A DNA stretch of 64,000 bases, from assembly GCF_965363235.1 (NCBI RefSeq), contig NC_134849.1:20858863-20922862 (forward strand), written 5' to 3'. This stretch comes from Mytilus galloprovincialis (taxonomy: Eukaryota > Mollusca > Bivalvia > Mytilida > Mytilidae). This document shows, one piece after another, positions 1-14,400 of the stretch. Both the position numbers and the translations under genes were made by a program. Each line of letters starts with the position of its first letter. The first letter of the stretch is position 1. Below the pieces are notes generated by a model. It saw only the letters and a program-made list of their open reading frames with translations, searched no databases and had not been told where the DNA came from.

Positions 1-240
1 TGTCCTACAAGTGAGAGGGTTAGCGCTATAAAATAAGGTTCAATCCACCACTTTCTACATTTGAAAATGCCTGTACCAAGTCAGGAATATGACAGTTGCT
101 GTCCATTCGTTTGATGTGTTTTATCATTTGATTTTGCCATTTCATTAGGGACTTTCCTTTTTCGAATTTTCCTCGGAGTTCAGTATTCTTGTGATTTTAT
201 TTTATACAAATCAAGAATGATGACCTTCAACCAGTGTTAG
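1..240 (+). repeat. Dispersed repeat fragment ('CTGTACCAAGTCAGGAATATGACAG' family)
   Basis: The segment is closely matched at 38335-38520 (same orientation) and in reverse at 15580-15690 and 24960-25145. Shorter pieces occur near 460-500, 3070-3130 and 35565-35650. Being present at least five times in 64 kb, it is a dispersed repeat family. No coding capacity was seen. Confidence 0.7.
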
Positions 241-1160
241 ACTGGATTTCCCAACAGGATAAGCACTTACTGTTATACAGGCATTATCTGCCATGATGAT
301 CCATAATAGTCAAAATAATACGATAAGGATTATGACACATATAAACGAACAGTAAAGACGATCTTAAGATTTAAAACCGTGAAACAATCGAATTACAAAA
401 TCATATACTAGGTTTAAGAGAAAAGAAACCCAAAATATATATAATATCAGGTTTAACCCACCATTTTTCTTAAGATGTCCTGTACCAAGTCAGGAAAATA
501 GAACTGGTATTAAATTGTCAGAAAAGGATAAACATATTGGTATTGTGTGTCTACATAAGATGCTGATAATAAAATATTAAATTAATAAATTCTATTTTTA
601 CGAATATGAGGAAATATTATTATGCAAGTGCTTAAACTTCCGTGTCTGACTGAGTTTAATGTGACACATATCACTTGAGTTTGATGTGATAAATATAAAA
701 TAGTTGTATATTTGAATATGTTGCAACAGCGCAATGATTTGTTCTTTTTTACCGACAACTTTTTAACTTTTTTTTAAAGAGTGTACTCAAAATGAAATAC
801 GTTTATTGGACGGTAAGGATTTATTTTGAATTGATGACTTATCCAATTATTTTCTCAAAATATCAAGAAAAGTGATACTCATATTTGAAGAAGACATAAT
901 AATATTTTACGTTAACTAATTGAATCGATTAAAGTACACATTTCAGTGTTTACAAAATGTCAAAAATCTTTCTCCAGATGTACTTCTAAGTAAGCCATTA
1001 TCTGACATTCGCCTCTCTCCATGAAATTTTGCATACATAACTGTAGTACAAAAATCAGGTGACAAATGCATATCGAGTATTTCCAAAATCAAATATATAT
1101 CCGAAATATTTAGCAGTATCTTAAATCATAGAATGAATGAAGCTATGGAAACAAAAACAT
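241..1160. other. Non-coding sequence upstream of the minisatellite
   Basis: This is AT-rich sequence without a supportable open frame. It holds a second piece of the dispersed repeat near 455-510 and nothing else that I recognise. Confidence 0.5.
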
Positions 1161-1164
1161 AAAT

Positions 1165-2055
1165 CATACCCAGTAATATAAACCATGCCCAGTTATAAAA
1201 ATCGTACCAAGTAATAAAAATCATACCGAGTAATAGAAATCATACCGAGTAATAGAAATCATACCGAGTAATAGAAAACATACCGAGTAATAGAAATCAT
1301 ACCGAGTAATAGAAAACATACCGAGTAATAGAAATCATACCGAGTAATAGAAAACATACCGAGTAATAGAAATCATACCGAGTAATAGAAATCATACCGA
1401 GTAATAGAAATCATACCGAGTAATAGAAAACATACCGAGTAATAAAAATCATACCGAGTAATAGAAAACATACCGAGTAATAGAAATCATACCGAGTAAT
1501 AGAAATAATACCGAGTAATAGAAATCATACCGAGTAATAGAAATCATACCGAGTAATAGAAAACATACCGAGTAATAGAAATCATACCGAGTAATAGAAA
1601 TAATACCAAGTAATAGAAATCATACCGAGTAATAGAAATCATACCGAGTAATAGAAAACATACCGAGTATTAGAAATCATACCGAGTAATAGAAATCATA
1701 CCGAGTAATCAAAATAATACCAAGAAATAGAAATCATACCGAGTAATAGAAAACATACCGAGTAACAGAAATCATACCGAGTAATAGAAATAATACCAAG
1801 TAATAAAAATCATACCGTGTAATAGAAATCATACCGAGTAATAGAAATCATACCGAGTAATAGAAATAATACCAAGTAATAGAAATCATACCGAGTTATA
1901 GAAAACATACCGAGTAACAGAAATCATACCGAGTTATACAAATTATATCGAGTAATAGAAATCATACCAAGTAATACAAATTATACCGAGTAATAGAAAT
2001 CATACGAAGAAATAGAAAATAAAACCGAGTAAAAGAAATCAAAACTGAGTAATTG
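1165..2055. repeat. 19-bp minisatellite, about 45 copies
   Basis: A unit close to ACCGAGTAATAGAAATCAT is repeated head to tail. The main variant has AAACAT instead of AATCAT, and the two forms are interspersed as a higher-order pattern. The ends are more degenerate than the centre. There are no spacers, so it is not a CRISPR array. It ends about 230 bases before the start codon of the beta-helix gene. Confidence 0.95.
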
Positions 2056-2245
2056 ATCCCCCTCCCCTCAAAAAGAAATCGAACAGTAAATCGCCGTGAA
2101 ATAGGATTGAACGGGTTACACGTTTTTGTTTACATTATTACCAACTATAACTTACTGTCAACGACCTAAACTTTTAAATGTTTTTATCATGTCTTATCTG
2201 AAGACTTACTTAATGGTAGTACATGCTATTAATAACATGTCATGA

Positions 2246-2251
2246 TATAAA
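2246..2251 (+). promoter_or_regulatory. Possible TATA box of the beta-helix gene
   Basis: TATAAA lies 37 bases before the start codon of exon 1. If used, it would give a very short 5' leader starting near 2275. An upstream non-coding exon cannot be excluded, so this is a weak call. Confidence 0.35.
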
Positions 2252-2282
2252 GGTTAAACACCATAAGCTGATTTAAACAACG

Positions 2283-2401
2283 ATGCTTTGTGATCTGCTT
2301 GTACTTTTTAGTCTTTTCAATTTCAGCAGTGGGTTTTTAATACCCGAACTTCAAAATGTTCACTTGTACGTCAGTCCTACTGGCTCTGATTTAAATGTCG
2401 G
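2283..2401 (+). CDS. Beta-helix gene exon 1 (start codon and signal peptide)
   Basis: The first ATG opens a hydrophobic stretch (MLCDLLVLFSLFNFSSG) that reads as a cleavable signal peptide. It is followed by FLIPELQNVHLYVSPTGSD, the conserved beginning of the mature domain. The exon ends in codon position 2, just before GTAAGA, and splices to 2555, giving the segment GTDASNPMRNLHRAIQ. No upstream in-frame ATG with a better context was seen. Confidence 0.85.
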
Positions 2402-5400
2402 GTAAGATATTTTGATTTACAATGCTCTCCATTATAGAAGCTCTGCATACAACCTGCTAAACATGTTATCTCTTAAATACTTTAATTTGTGTTATTCCAT
2501 ACCACTTGAAATTATTTCAGTTACTTAAATTCTATTTTACTATTCTGATTTTAGAACAGATGCCTCTAATCCAATGAGGAATCTTCACAGAGCTATACAA
2601 CGTATATCAGAACCAGATATACAGAACAAAAGTAAGAATTTTTAATCCTTACTTTGATTATATAATTATGTGTATAAATGATAACAGAAATCACAAGTAC
2701 ACATAACACACACACTATGATGCTATGATAAAAGTAAACACAAAGATCTATTCCGAATTCTTAAATTACAATCTTCAGAATTTTGAACGTATATCAAAAC
2801 CATTGATTTTTTCGCTCAAAAAGTAAGTCCTCCAAAGGGCAACACATTAGTAGAAAAACGACAAGTACCATTTACTAATAAAGGCAACAGTAGTCTACCG
2901 CTGTTCGAAAGTCATAAATCGATTGAGAGAAAAAATCCGCATTACAAACTAAAACTGAGGAAGCACATCAACTAAAAAGAGGAAAACAACGACACAACAG
3001 ATACATTAAAGTGCATAAAAACCAACGACATTGTAACACACACAGAAACAAACTATAAAATAACACCTGTCCTTTCCCGGACTTGGTACAGGACATTTTA
3101 AGAAAAAAATGTGGGTTGAACTTGGTGTTGTGGCTAGCCAAACCTCGCGCTATTATGGAAATGTAAAATATAAAACTAAAAGGACAAAATAACATGACAG
3201 GACTACAGTACAAATATATGCAAGAACATGCAGGACAAAAAAAATTAAACAAAACAATAGCACATGTTCCAAATAGGATGGCTTGGTACAGATGTAAATT
3301 TGAGAGAGGTTGGTTGACTTTTTTATTATTCATTTGCAATATGCTTAAAGGGTTTGGATGCCATCAATATAAGCAATAGTCTCCATAAATGATCTTTTAA
3401 AAACAAATATGTGATAACTTCAAAACTTAAATTAGATTTGTCCTTTTAAATACCTTCACCAAGCCTATTGCATCAAAGAATTTCAATTTTAAGAGGGTAA
3501 TAGAGACATTTGCCCTCAGGGATGTAATATCTACAACCTTTCACTTTATCGTATGCATATTCCACATACAAATATAGGCCCGCTGTAAAAATATCATTAC
3601 TGAAGAGCTTGAAATCGTAAAAAATGAACAACTTAAAAGGGGACTTTTTTAGATATTTGGATAGAGTTGATGGAGGGATTTCATGATCTTAATTCAACGC
3701 TTATCATCAATCATCGCAATGATTATAGACGTATTACTATACGAGCGTATCAGAACCAGAAAGTTCACGTAGTACGTATTACGTATTCTTACATCTCTAT
3801 AAGTTCTTATCAATTCCTGAGAGTCTAAACAGTCCATAGTGGCTTGTCTATATAAGTATTGATTAAAACATATACTTCATTTATCTTTTTAATTTTCAAC
3901 TATGACGATGTCAGTTTAATATCGATCTATAAGATTATCTTTCACCCCTCTTTTATGTTGATATAGAAATAAGATGTGGTATAACAAGATGTGGCACAAC
4001 AAGTCATCAAGTTATACAACAATTTACAACTATAAGTCACCGCACGGACTTCAACAATAAGTAAGAGCAATACTGTATAGGCGTCAGCTTTTAAATTAAC
4101 GCCATAATGTTTTTACTTGTAAAGTCTCTAGGAGTAGAAATAATACTACAAGAACAAAACGCACAATAGAAACAATATCTCTTTCTATTTGCACATATCA
4201 TATTCCTGCAGATCAGGCTGACACGTTCTCTAAGTATCATTGATAAATACCAGTAACCATCAACCCAGATTTAATCATCACATAATAATGAACACATAAC
4301 ATATATCATATACACCAACAAAACAAAACACTGAAATTCGTGCAATATAGCGTAATATGTTTTAACCGAACGCTTAACTAGGGAGAGAGTGATGGTTTAT
4401 ATATAAAAGAAAAAGATGTGGTATCATTGCCAATGAGACAACTCTCCACAAGAGACCAAATGACACAGAAATTAAGGTATCTGGATGATTCGTTCCAACT
4501 CCGATTCGTCCCAACAAATTCGTCCCAAATTGCTTGGACAATTCGTTCCAACTTTTTCCAAAACTTGCCAGTTCGTTCCAACTTATTCAAGAACAGTATT
4601 AAACAATAATAACCATTTGCATAGCCTTATTATTTCAATTTATAATGCTGTACTTATATATATATATAATGTAAATAAATACTTAAAATTAGCTTTAAAA
4701 GAAATCTATGATTTATTAATTGGGAAGAACGGACGTTGGGTATGATATATTGGTAATAATTAATTATTAAGTATTTCATGACAATTTCATATTTTAAAAA
4801 TGAACAAATTACTAACTAGTGTTATTTTCAAAGAATTCGTTATCATTATAATTGATTATTATTGTATTCCAATTATGTGCGCATAGTCAGTTATAAAAGG
4901 CCCAAAAATGACAATGTAAAACAATTCAAACGAGAAAACTAACGGCCTAATTTTATGTACAAAAAATGAACGAAAATAAATATGTGATGGATAAACATCA
5001 ATACATATTTTTGTTTGTGTTGTTATTCTGCTTTTTGTTGATGAAGGGATCTTGTTGCAGTTGATGGTTTTACTTTAATCTTATTTATCAAATACTGTAA
5101 ACTAACTTATTTCGCGATCGATTTATTTCAGCAACTTTTCGCGAGTAGATTATTAACGCAAATATTAATCGTCGAGAATACGTAAAACTTGGATCTTTCC
5201 TTATAAAACTACATCAAGTAAAATAGAAAGTCTCGAAATTAAATAGCTGAAAAGTGGACTAGAAAACACAAAATAAAGTATCCGCGAAAATAAGTTGGTT
5301 TACAGTAGATGATGTACAGTGATTTTTTAAGTTTTGTCTATTTTCCTGAATGGTGTTTAGTGAACGTAATCTCTGTTTATAAAATGAAGAACTTTTAATA

Positions 5401-8400
5401 ATTGCAGACTGGAGGAAAACGAATTCCATCAAATCATTTCACCAAAGTAACAGATCCTTCTATTTTACAACGACTGTCACCAGAGGCACAAAAACATGTA
5501 AGCATTAAAACAACTAGTATTTCAGTGTAAACCCAGTGAAAGCAATTGTCCATAACCTCTAAATGGATACTTATATGGTGCAACGGCATTAAAAGAATTC
5601 CATCCCTAGCATACACCATCGTAAGACGATTACATGGTAATTTGAAAAAAGTGAAGAACTATAATATCATTAGTTTTAAACTATATTTTTCAACAAATGC
5701 TTAGCCACTTTTCCTAACACAGATATATTTTGAAATTGTACACAGTTTATTTCTTGCATTTTATGGACAGAGTATTAATTATAACCTGTATTAACAAATA
5801 TTGTTTTCAGTTCTAACAAACATATCATATTCATTTTCGAAATCCTTCAAAATAATTTTGCATTTTGTTTACTCTTCTTCGTGCCTTTCCGGGGAAAGTG
5901 TTATTGGTGTCCGTTTGAAATAAAATGAGGCCATCGTGTTTTTCTGTATAGGTATTTCTTATGGGTCTTAAACTACAGATTTGTGTTGTTCCTGAAACGG
6001 GCGAATTATGCTTTGTCTTGAAAGATAACACTGATTGCCGTCAAACTGAAAATGAAACGAAGGAATTTTTAGTGTTTCTACATTTCTTCGTTCATATCGT
6101 AAATATTTTAAATTTTTTTTTTGTTGGTTGTTGTTTATTCTTATCTATTTCTAAACCATTTATTCAGTTATTCAATTTATTCAAGGTATTGCAAACCAAA
6201 CTATCAGACGCTGGTTTAACTGACATAGGACAGATAGTACCATATGGAAAATACATATTGCGGCAGGCTCCTTTAGAAATATTTGAGAATGGGTTTCCTT
6301 TAACTCTTTCCAGATGGCCGAATTACGTAAGTACTGTTGACGAAATCCAATAATGAATTAAAGGTATTTGAATGTCGGACAGATGATTGCATATCTAAAA
6401 GAACTTTTACATGCAAATAATAATGAAAGTAGAAAATATATTTACAATTTTTATAGCGCTGATACTATTCCTGTTGAAAATAACACTAATGTAGACGAAA
6501 CTCGCGTCTGGCGTATTAAATTATAGTCCTGGTACCTTTGAGGACTATTGTTACTTTATAAAAGGATCGCTTAAGCTAGCTTGCCTTTAGTATATTAGTG
6601 TAGTTATTGTAATTTTTGAAGGTATTCGAAAACATTAAAAAAAAAGGAACATTGATCGTCAATATAGGTTTGCAGCTTTTAAAATTCGGATTGTTTTATG
6701 ATTTACCATATTTTTCTTACAGGGCTTTATAAATATAACAAACGTCCCATCAGGACAGAGATACAGTACAGTGTTCCAGTATAATAGTGACAGACCAAAG
6801 AAATGGGCCAATCAGTCGGATATCTGGGTTTATGGTTACTGGTATTTATCAATGATACTTAGAGAACGTGTCAGCCTGATCTGCAGGAATATGATATGTG
6901 CAAATAGAAAGAGATATTGTTTCTATTGTGCGTTTTGTTCTTGTAGTATTATTTCTTCTCCTAGAGACTTTACAATTAACAACATTTGATGTGTATATTT
7001 TAGAATGCCGGTGCTACACGTGAAACCATTTGTATTTCGTGTTATCAAAAATACAATATATTTCTTATGTTATTAGGGTTGTCTCCTTTTACACATGCTG
7101 TTTTATACGGAAGATACGAGGTTATGTTTACTGAGGGACCTAAAGGTGGATAGCTGCACGGACGAACGCGAAATAAGATTTCCATTTTACGATGAACGAA
7201 CAATTAAAAATGTCTTGCACGTTGATCTGTTCACCGATTTCACGACACAAGGTGAATAACGAACACTTTTCACGGCTGCATGTGAAATAAAAATGGCTAA
7301 ACACGTTGCAAAAAGTTGTCAAAAGTAGGTAATAAAAATAATAAAATTGTCTATAGAGAATGTGAAGTTAACATGTTGCTTTGGAAGATTATTTATTATC
7401 ATATTTGTATTACAGGTACCAAAGCTGGGCAGATAAGGCTGTCCCTATCAAAACAATAGATGTTCCACATAAAACAATTTCACTGGCGCAACCAACACAT
7501 TTCGGCTTGAGAGCAGGTATCATTGTATATACACCAAATACACCAAGAACGATCCTAATTATTTAGAATTTCTGCACCCTTAAAGATTTTTTGACGATTT
7601 TATATCATACAAAAACAACTATATTATAAACTATTGATTCTTTGAATAAAGTTATTCTTTAGAGTTATCGATCTAACAATGCAAAATATTGTATTGATCT
7701 TAACATTGATTATAGCTAACATACACATTCTATAATATTAATTAGACATAAACCTGAATTAGTACTGTCGATTGTATGATTAATGTTCACCATCTTGTCT
7801 TTACCATTTTTTTTAATTGTACATGCTCATTAGTTTCTAAGAATTCGCAAGATGTTTTTAATTATATCCGTTGGAAGAATTTATTTTAATGGCTAAATAC
7901 ACATAGTTTTGAAGTATTTTTCAGTAGGTGTGAAAATTCTACGATGTTTACTGTTTTTCGTTGTTGTTGTTGATGTTAATACCGATCGCAGAAATCAAGC
8001 AAGTCGTTATTAGAAGGTGTTGATATAATTACACAGGATTAGTAAATAAGAATGCAAAGTTTTAAATAAAAATGCAATCAGTAACTTATGACAAGTAATT
8101 TTCGGAATTTTCTGTTTTAACATCTCATATCGAATTTGGCATTCCAACTGTTTTTATTTGAGTACCACTAATAATATAAACATAACGCTTGTTGTTGTTT
8201 CAAGTTATATTGCTAACAATGTCATGGCTTAAGTTATAAATTTACTGTTTGCAAAAGTAGGAGTTATTCGAATACTAAGGATTTTCTTATTTCATGCATA
8301 GATAACCTTAGCCGTATTTGGCACAACGTTTTGGAATTTGTGGTCCTCAATGCTCTTTAATTTTGTACTTATTTTGGCTATCTAACTGTTTTGATTTGAA

Positions 8401-11400
8401 CGTCACTAATGAGTCATGTAGATGAAACGCATGCCTGGCATTTAAATTATAAGCCTTGAAAACTATTTAAAGACAATGAAAACACCACTTTACATCTAAC
8501 GTATTGAATTAATTATTTTAGGACAAACGCACCCTGGTGGAGGATACTTCAGATTTATCAACATTTTAGATGAAATTGATGAACCTGTAAGTGACCTGCT
8601 TTTTTATTTAAATATTTTGGTATTCTATTTTATGGAGAGTTTCATGTTATCAGCATTGTATATTGGACACTATTAGGGTAATTTAGTTGATTGATGTTGG
8701 TATCAATCTTTTCAGGAAGAATAGTCCTTTATATCATAGTGGTATTTTAGTATTCATATAGGTTAACCTCACTGGTATGTGTAAGTCTCAATCGTTTTGA
8801 TGTGGATGGTTTATTTGTATTCATTAGGTGCAAATCGAATGCTATTTTGATATCAATACTTTTTTGGAGGGAGCGGGGAGGTTTTTTATGCCCCACCTAC
8901 GATAGTAGAGGGGCATTATGTTTTCTGGTCTGTGGCTCCGTTCGTCCGTCCGTCCGTCCGTCTGTGGTTCCGTTCGTCCGTCCAGGTTAAAGTTTTTGGT
9001 CAAGGTAGTTTTTGATGAAGCTGAAGTCCAATCAACTTGAAACTTAGTACACTTGTTGCTTATGAGATGATCTTTCTAATTTTTAAGCCAAATTAGACTT
9101 TTGACCCCAATTTCACGGTCCACTGAACATAGAAAATGAAAGTGGGAGTTTCAGGTTAAAGTGTTTTGGTCAAGGTAGTTTTTGATGAAGCTGAAGTCCA
9201 ATCAACTTGAAACTTAGTACACTTGTTGCTTATGATATGATCTGTCTAATTTTAATGCCAAATTAGATAATTACCCAATTTCACGGTCCATGGAACATGG
9301 AAAAGGATAGTGCGAGTGGGGCATCCGTGTACTTTGGACACATTCTTGTTTTATCATGCTGAGTTGGGATCTATAATGTTCACTTCTTTTGTTAATATTT
9401 TGAAATCGATTTTTTTGTTATGTATTCATATTCCCGTTATATTTCACTTGTTACCAAAAACTAAGATTAACTAAAAAACAAATTAATTCAAAGCTTTGCA
9501 AAGAAAATAGTATATATTAAATTATTCAATCTCACACCTGTATCGACCTTAGATATCAATATAATTACAATGTTACACCTGTTTCAACAAGTGACATCAA
9601 TATAATTAAAGACCACTGCTCGAAGTATTTATAGTTATTCAGGGTTGATACTATATATAATTTTGGAATCTTTATGAACCAAAATTCTTCTTATTTTATT
9701 CTGTAATAAAGCAGGTATGGTTGCCATGGAATTCTGCAATCGAGTTGTTCGTGTTGTTGATTCTAAGTTTCTGTGAAAAAGAAGCGACGGAAAAGTTATG
9801 TTTCTCAAATGAAAATTATTTAGGAAATAAAAACCTTAGAGCAAGTGTTTTATTACTTGGAAAAAGCAACAATTTGGTTGGTGTCTGATTTTTGATAATT
9901 ACGATATAATTTGTTAAATAACTAATTTTCTATTTTTGTAGGGAGAATATTTTATTGACAGAACTACAGGAATGTTGTATTTATGGCCGGCATTTTCTAA
10001 AGGACTCTACAGCAGTAACGACGTGATATATGGTTCAATGATAAATACATGTATACAGTGAGTTTTCTACGTTTATTTAGAATTTTGATATAGGTCAATT
10101 CCATTGCTGATGGTCTATATGTGTAGTGTGTAGGTACAAAACGTGTCATCCCTGGTATTCAACTTTTTTAATTCAATACAAACAGTAAATAGTAAGGAAA
10201 AAGCCATGGACAAGTAGTGCTCCTATATTGAATGCAAATTCAGAACAACTCTTGTTTCTTGGTTCATTTCCAATATTTTATCAGATTCAAATGAGCTGAC
10301 TGTAAAGTTGTGTAAAATGTTTCCCTTTCCCTGGCTTTTTTTTGTGCTGTTGTTTTGGTTTGGTTTTACAATGGGTGAAAAGGGGTATGGGGTTGTCTGT
10401 TTCTATAAGTCAGGGGATTTAATTTTCAACTTAATGTCCTATTTGTTAAAGGTGAGTTTGTTTTTTTTACAGTAATATGATATTATTACGTAAGTATTTC
10501 TGTATTGGCCTTGTTATTGGTCCGAGGCTTGCTGTATTGGCCTGAGGCGAAGCCGAAGGCCAATAAAGCTGGCCTCGGACCAATAAAAAGGCCAATACAG
10601 AAATACACGTAATAGTATCTTTATTAATTAACTACAGTGTTACAACATTTTTTTAATTTCATTTCACAAGAGATAAATATCTTTACCTTGAAGTAGAACT
10701 ATCCAAACCTCAGTTTCTTTTTATTAGATGCAATATATAATGATCTGGTGCTGTTTCCAGGTGTCTTCAGCATTTTCTCATCTAATGAATTTTTTTACCC
10801 TTTCCAGTCACTATGAAGTGTTACAGTTTTAATTTAACACAACACATAAATACTAATTGGGAAGGTACTGCCATTGCACGTGTTATGCAGAAACTTTTTT
10901 TTATTGTTATGCAGCAAATTAAAAAAAAATAATGTAGGAGTTGAAAGTGATACAACTATCCATAAGTCAAATCACCAAAGAACGAATATTTGCATAAATA
11001 TAGAATGCATATGCCTGGTTCGGGTTTAAAAATAAATGACAGTTTACAAAATAAAAGTGAACGGAAGTATTTGTACCATCGTTAAATTATGAGGTCGCCA
11101 AGAAATGAACTTTGCGATAATCTACTCGTTCCCCAAACCTGAAATAATTCCATCGTCTGCTTTCAAAATCCTTTTTAGATTAATGTGACCGTCTTTAGCC
11201 TGAAATATATACCATACTGAAATTTACAGCATGTTTATGATGACTAAATGAAAACTGCGTCTTCCAAACAACTGTTTACTTTCAGTTTGTGTTTATCGTG
11301 ACTTTCGATATAAAAATTAGGCGTTTCAAAATCCTGTATTTGTGTCAACTCGGCCAATATAGAATAACTCGGCCAATACAGAAAAAAATCTATATTGGCC

Positions 11401-14400
11401 GAGTTTACACCTTATATTGCATAGGCAGTTTTCATCATATTAAGTCCAATAACAGTGTAGTTAATTAATAATATAGTATAATTAAGGAACGACTGTAATA
11501 TTTGTCTGTCTATGAAAAATAACAACAAAAAGTGTTGAACACTGATTAACCGGTGTAGCGTGTAAACTTAAAGTGCTCACCATTTATTCTAAATTCCATT
11601 TTCAAGGAAATACTTATGTAAAAACGGTAAAATTATTTCAACGGCCAAATCAGAAGACGTGTTTGTTACAAAATTTCGTTACTTCTAATATATTTAAATT
11701 ACAGGCTAACCAGATACACATCAAATGTTGTTTTTGAGAATTTCATTTTGGAAGCATGCCGGCATTTTGGAATCCAAGCACAGGATTCTTCAAATATCAC
11801 GATTCAGAGTATGGAAATAAGGAATACAGGTAATTTAGAATATATGTTTAAAAAAAAGAGAGTTTTTCTCTAAATAGTGTCACCTGGGTTCCTCATGTCT
11901 ATACAAAATGTCCTCGAAAAAATTTAACTCCCAAGGTAAAAGTTCGGGGAAAGGTATACGTCTCTGCATTTTTAAAATAGATTCCGTACACTTAAATTGG
12001 AATATCAAAGAAGATGAATTTGAGTTACCTCCATTTTTAATAGAAAATAATGGATACTGATTGTACCAATAATGATAGAATAATTCAAAACAACAATAAT
12101 AATTAAAAACAATCATTGTAGTGCTAAGTATGTGCTAATTCATAGAACATGAACAATTATTTACTAGTGAAATGAAATGCAATACATTTAGAAGTGTTGC
12201 TGTTTTTTTGTGTGTAACGTCAACAAATAGGAAATTGTCTTGTTCGAAAAGAAATTATTTTAGATGCATATATACTAATATAGAAATTGAAAGCCGTTGT
12301 TAGATCGACAGCTATCAAACAGAGAAAAAACGACGTGGAAGTTTTTATCTGTAGAGCAGGATCTGTTTGCCCTTTCGGAGCACCTGAGATCACCCCAATT
12401 TTTGATGGGGTTCGTGTTGCTTAGTCTTTAGTTTTCTATATTGTGTCTGTTTTCTATTGTGTGTCTGTTTGTCCTTTGCCTTAAAGCCCGGGTGTTGTCA
12501 GTTTGTTTTCGATCTATAAGTTTGAATGTCCGTCTTGAGTCAATTGCCCTTTATTTCAAAAGGTAATATCATGGATATAAGGTACAAGTCAACAAAACAT
12601 CAAACAGAGAAAAACATCTCTTTTTACAGGATCGTATAATGTGTACTGCAGAAAGGATTGTAGAAATTTTGTTATATCAAAGAGTTATCTACATGACGGT
12701 GATGGTGGTGTTACATTACAAGGTAAGATCATACATACAACTGGTTGAAGTATGTTATATCAAAGAGTTATCTACATCACGGTGATTGCGGTGTAACATT
12801 ATAAGATAAGTTGATACGAAGATCCGATTGTAGCATGTCATATCAAAGAGTTATCCACATGACGGTGATGGCGGTGTAACATTACAAGGTAAGTTGATAA
12901 GTAGAACCGATGGTAGAAATTTTGTCATACCAAAGAGTTATCTACATGACGGTGATGGTGGTGTAACATTACAAGGTGAGTTGATACATAGAACCGTTTG
13001 TAGAATGTTATATCAAAGAGCTATCTACATGACGATGACGGCGGTGTAACATTTCAAGGTGATTCGATACGTAGAACCGATTGTAGAATGTTTTATCAAA
13101 GTGTTATCTACATAATGGTGACGACAGTGTAATATTGCAAGGTAAGTTGATGCATAGAACTGATTGTCATATCAAAGAGTTTTCTACATGACGGTGACGG
13201 CGGTGTAACATTGTAAGGTGAGTTGATACGTAGAACCGATTGTAGAATGTTATATCAAAAAGTTATCTACATGACGGTGACGGCGGTGCAATATTACAAG
13301 GTAAGTTGATACATAGAACCGATTATCATATCAAAGAGTTATCTACATGAAGGTGATGTCGGTGTTATATTATAAGATAAGTTGATACGTAGAACCGATT
13401 GTAGAATGTCATATCATAAAGTTATCTACACGATGGTAATGAAGGTGTAACATTATAAGGTTGGTTCCATTGTAGAATGTCATATCAAAGGGCTATCTAC
13501 ATGACGGTGTCGACGGTGTAACATTACAAGGTTGGTTCATACGTAGAACTGATTGTAGAATGTCATATCAAGGCTTATCTACATGTCGGTGTCGACGGTG
13601 TAACATTATAAGGTTAGTTGATACGTAATACGATTTTAGAATGTCATACCAAAAAGTTATTTACATGACGGCGACTGCGGTGTAACATTATGAGGTAATA
13701 AGCTGATACTCTAATACGATTGTAGAATCTCATATCATAGAGTTATCTACATGACGGTCACGGCGGTGTAACATTATAAGGTAAGTTGATACGTAGATCC
13801 CATGGTAGTATGTCTTATCAAAAAGTTATCTACATGACGATGACGGCTGTGTAACGTTATAAGGTTAGTTCATACGTAGACACGATTGTAGAATGTCATG
13901 CTAAAGAGTTATCTACATGACGGTGACGGCGGTGTAACTTTACAAGGTTATAAGTTGATACTAAAATACGAATATAGAATGTCATATCAAAGAGCTATCT
14001 ACTTGACGGTGATGGCGTGTGCAATTAACATTTGATACGTTCTACCTTATAAATACTTGATAATATCATTGCATCAGCAAAACCCTCCGCCTAATCATTT
14101 GAACACAATAGTCTCGTCATGACTTATACGTGTAACAGATTGAATTAGCAGCTAAACTTTAATGTGTGTTTATCTTGTACTTTAGGTGGTGATAGACCAA
14201 CTCTGACGTCGTCAAACAATTTCATAATTGACAGCGAAATATCCTTTTTTAGTCGGGTGACTTCGTCTGATGCCAATGCCATAACACTAGATGGCGTTGG
14301 TGGTCACATCGAACATAATATAATATATAGGGGACAATATACTGCAATAAGATGGACGGTAAATTATTTTTTAAGTTTGATGTGTTTGATTATTGAGATT

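Noticed and set aside
1165..2055. CRISPR-like periodic array
   Set aside because: Units of 19 bases are contiguous with no unique spacers, and the setting is a eukaryotic gene flank. It is a minisatellite.
2968..3339. 123-codon minus-strand frame, Cys- and Phe-rich
   Set aside because: It lies in intron 2 over pieces of two dispersed repeat families. The composition is typical of AT-rich repeat translated by chance.
5961..6353. 130-codon plus-strand open frame
   Set aside because: Only its second half (6186-6326) is real coding sequence, exon 5 of the beta-helix gene. The first half is intron read through in frame.
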